DNA from: DATMXT01 sp035560415
GTDB taxonomy: Bacteria > Bacillota > Clostridia > Oscillospirales > Feifaniaceae
Assembly: GCA_035560415.1 (NCBI GenBank)
Contig: DATMZG010000020.1
Location: forward strand, 1-5,920
DNA length: 5,920 nt
Direction: 5' to 3'
Shown here: positions 5,657 through 5,920 of the stretch, piece by piece
Numbering within the stretch: position 1 is the stretch's first letter
How the letters are laid out: every line of letters begins with the position of its first letter
Notes under the pieces: model-generated
What the model was told of the DNA's origin: nothing
Database searches by the model: none
What the model saw: only the letters and a program-made list of their open reading frames with translations
Translations under genes and position numbers: made by a program

Positions 5657-5902
5657 CTATGATTTGGTGTACTCCAAAATATCCGCCACCCCGCAATCGA
5701 GCGCAAAGCAAATTCGGGCGAGGATGTCAGCGTCAATATTTTCCACCTGGTCTTTGTACCACTTGTCCACAACCTCAAACCGCGTGTCGATTTTGCGGGC
5801 AAGGTGGTTTCGGGTCATTCCCCGGGCGTCCAGCAGTTCTTTCAGCTTGAGCCTCACCCGCCCGTACGCTTTACGTTGCAGCACGGAGTTTGTTTCACGC
5901 AT
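5657..5902 (-). CDS. Small XRE/Cro-type helix-turn-helix regulator
   Basis: An 81-residue protein that is essentially one DNA-binding domain of the Cro/CI (XRE, HTH_26-like) type. After a short polar N terminus, RVRLKLKELLDARGMTR forms helix 1. NHLARKIDTRFEVVDKWYK fits the helix-turn-helix, with recognition helix around FEVVDKWYK. IDADILARICFALDCGVADIL is the characteristic C-terminal half, close to the IxxxxLxkIcxaLdcxpgDlL pattern of the family. The ATG (5900-5902) has TTGAGGTGA about 6 bases upstream, supporting this start. It is probably a transcriptional regulator or the antitoxin-like half of a pair, but no toxin-like partner lies within view. It points toward the trpXYZ operon, about 158 bases from its -35 box, yet that operon has its own promoter. 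Its target is unknown. Confidence 0.85.
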   Translation of the reverse strand: MRETNSVLQRKAYGRVRLKLKELLDARGMTRNHLARKIDTRFEVVDKWYKDQVENIDADILARICFALDCGVADILEYTKS

Positions 5903-5920
5903 GTCACATCACCTCAAGAT

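Overview
The window looks like chromosomal DNA from a GC-rich member of the Firmicutes, probably a Clostridia/Oscillospiraceae-type anaerobe. The evidence is purine-rich AGGAGG-type ribosome sites, a textbook T-box riboswitch, a consensus TTGACA/TATAAT promoter, and a lipoprotein-anchored ABC substrate-binding protein. No ribosomal RNA, tRNA, CRISPR array, transposase or phage gene is visible. The taxon is inferred from these features, not proven.

Left part (1-2212, plus strand): two genes in tandem, 52 bases apart. The first encodes a fumarylacetoacetate-hydrolase (FAH) fold enzyme. The second encodes an M20 (AbgB-like) metallo-amidohydrolase. They read as the end of a catabolic operon whose upstream part lies outside the window. 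A strong bidirectional hairpin terminator (2224-2259) separates them from the convergent operon on the other strand.

Middle part (2273-5018, minus strand): a complete three-gene ABC importer of the TrpXYZ type. Transcription order is lipoprotein binding protein (trpX, 3990-5018), permease (trpY, 3054-3968) and ATPase (trpZ, 2273-3076, overlapping the end of trpY). The tryptophan assignment rests on family resemblance and on the riboswitch upstream.

Control region (5019-5498, minus strand): a consensus promoter (5469-5498) drives a long leader containing a T-box riboswitch with a UGG (Trp) specifier and an intrinsic terminator (5179-5219). Between this terminator and trpX lies a second possible control layer. 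It consists of a start codon with its own Shine-Dalgarno site, opening a 33-codon segment with tandem Trp codons that runs in frame into trpX. A 12-base-pair complementarity can also sequester the trpX Shine-Dalgarno site. This resembles in concept the T-box plus Trp-leader-peptide double control of the Bacillus subtilis anti-TRAP operon, but here it would sit on a tryptophan importer and lack a leader stop codon. It is the most interesting part of the window.

Right end (5657-5902, minus strand): a small complete XRE/Cro-type helix-turn-helix regulator gene, oriented toward the importer operon. An unexplained inverted repeat (5572-5614) lies between it and the importer promoter.
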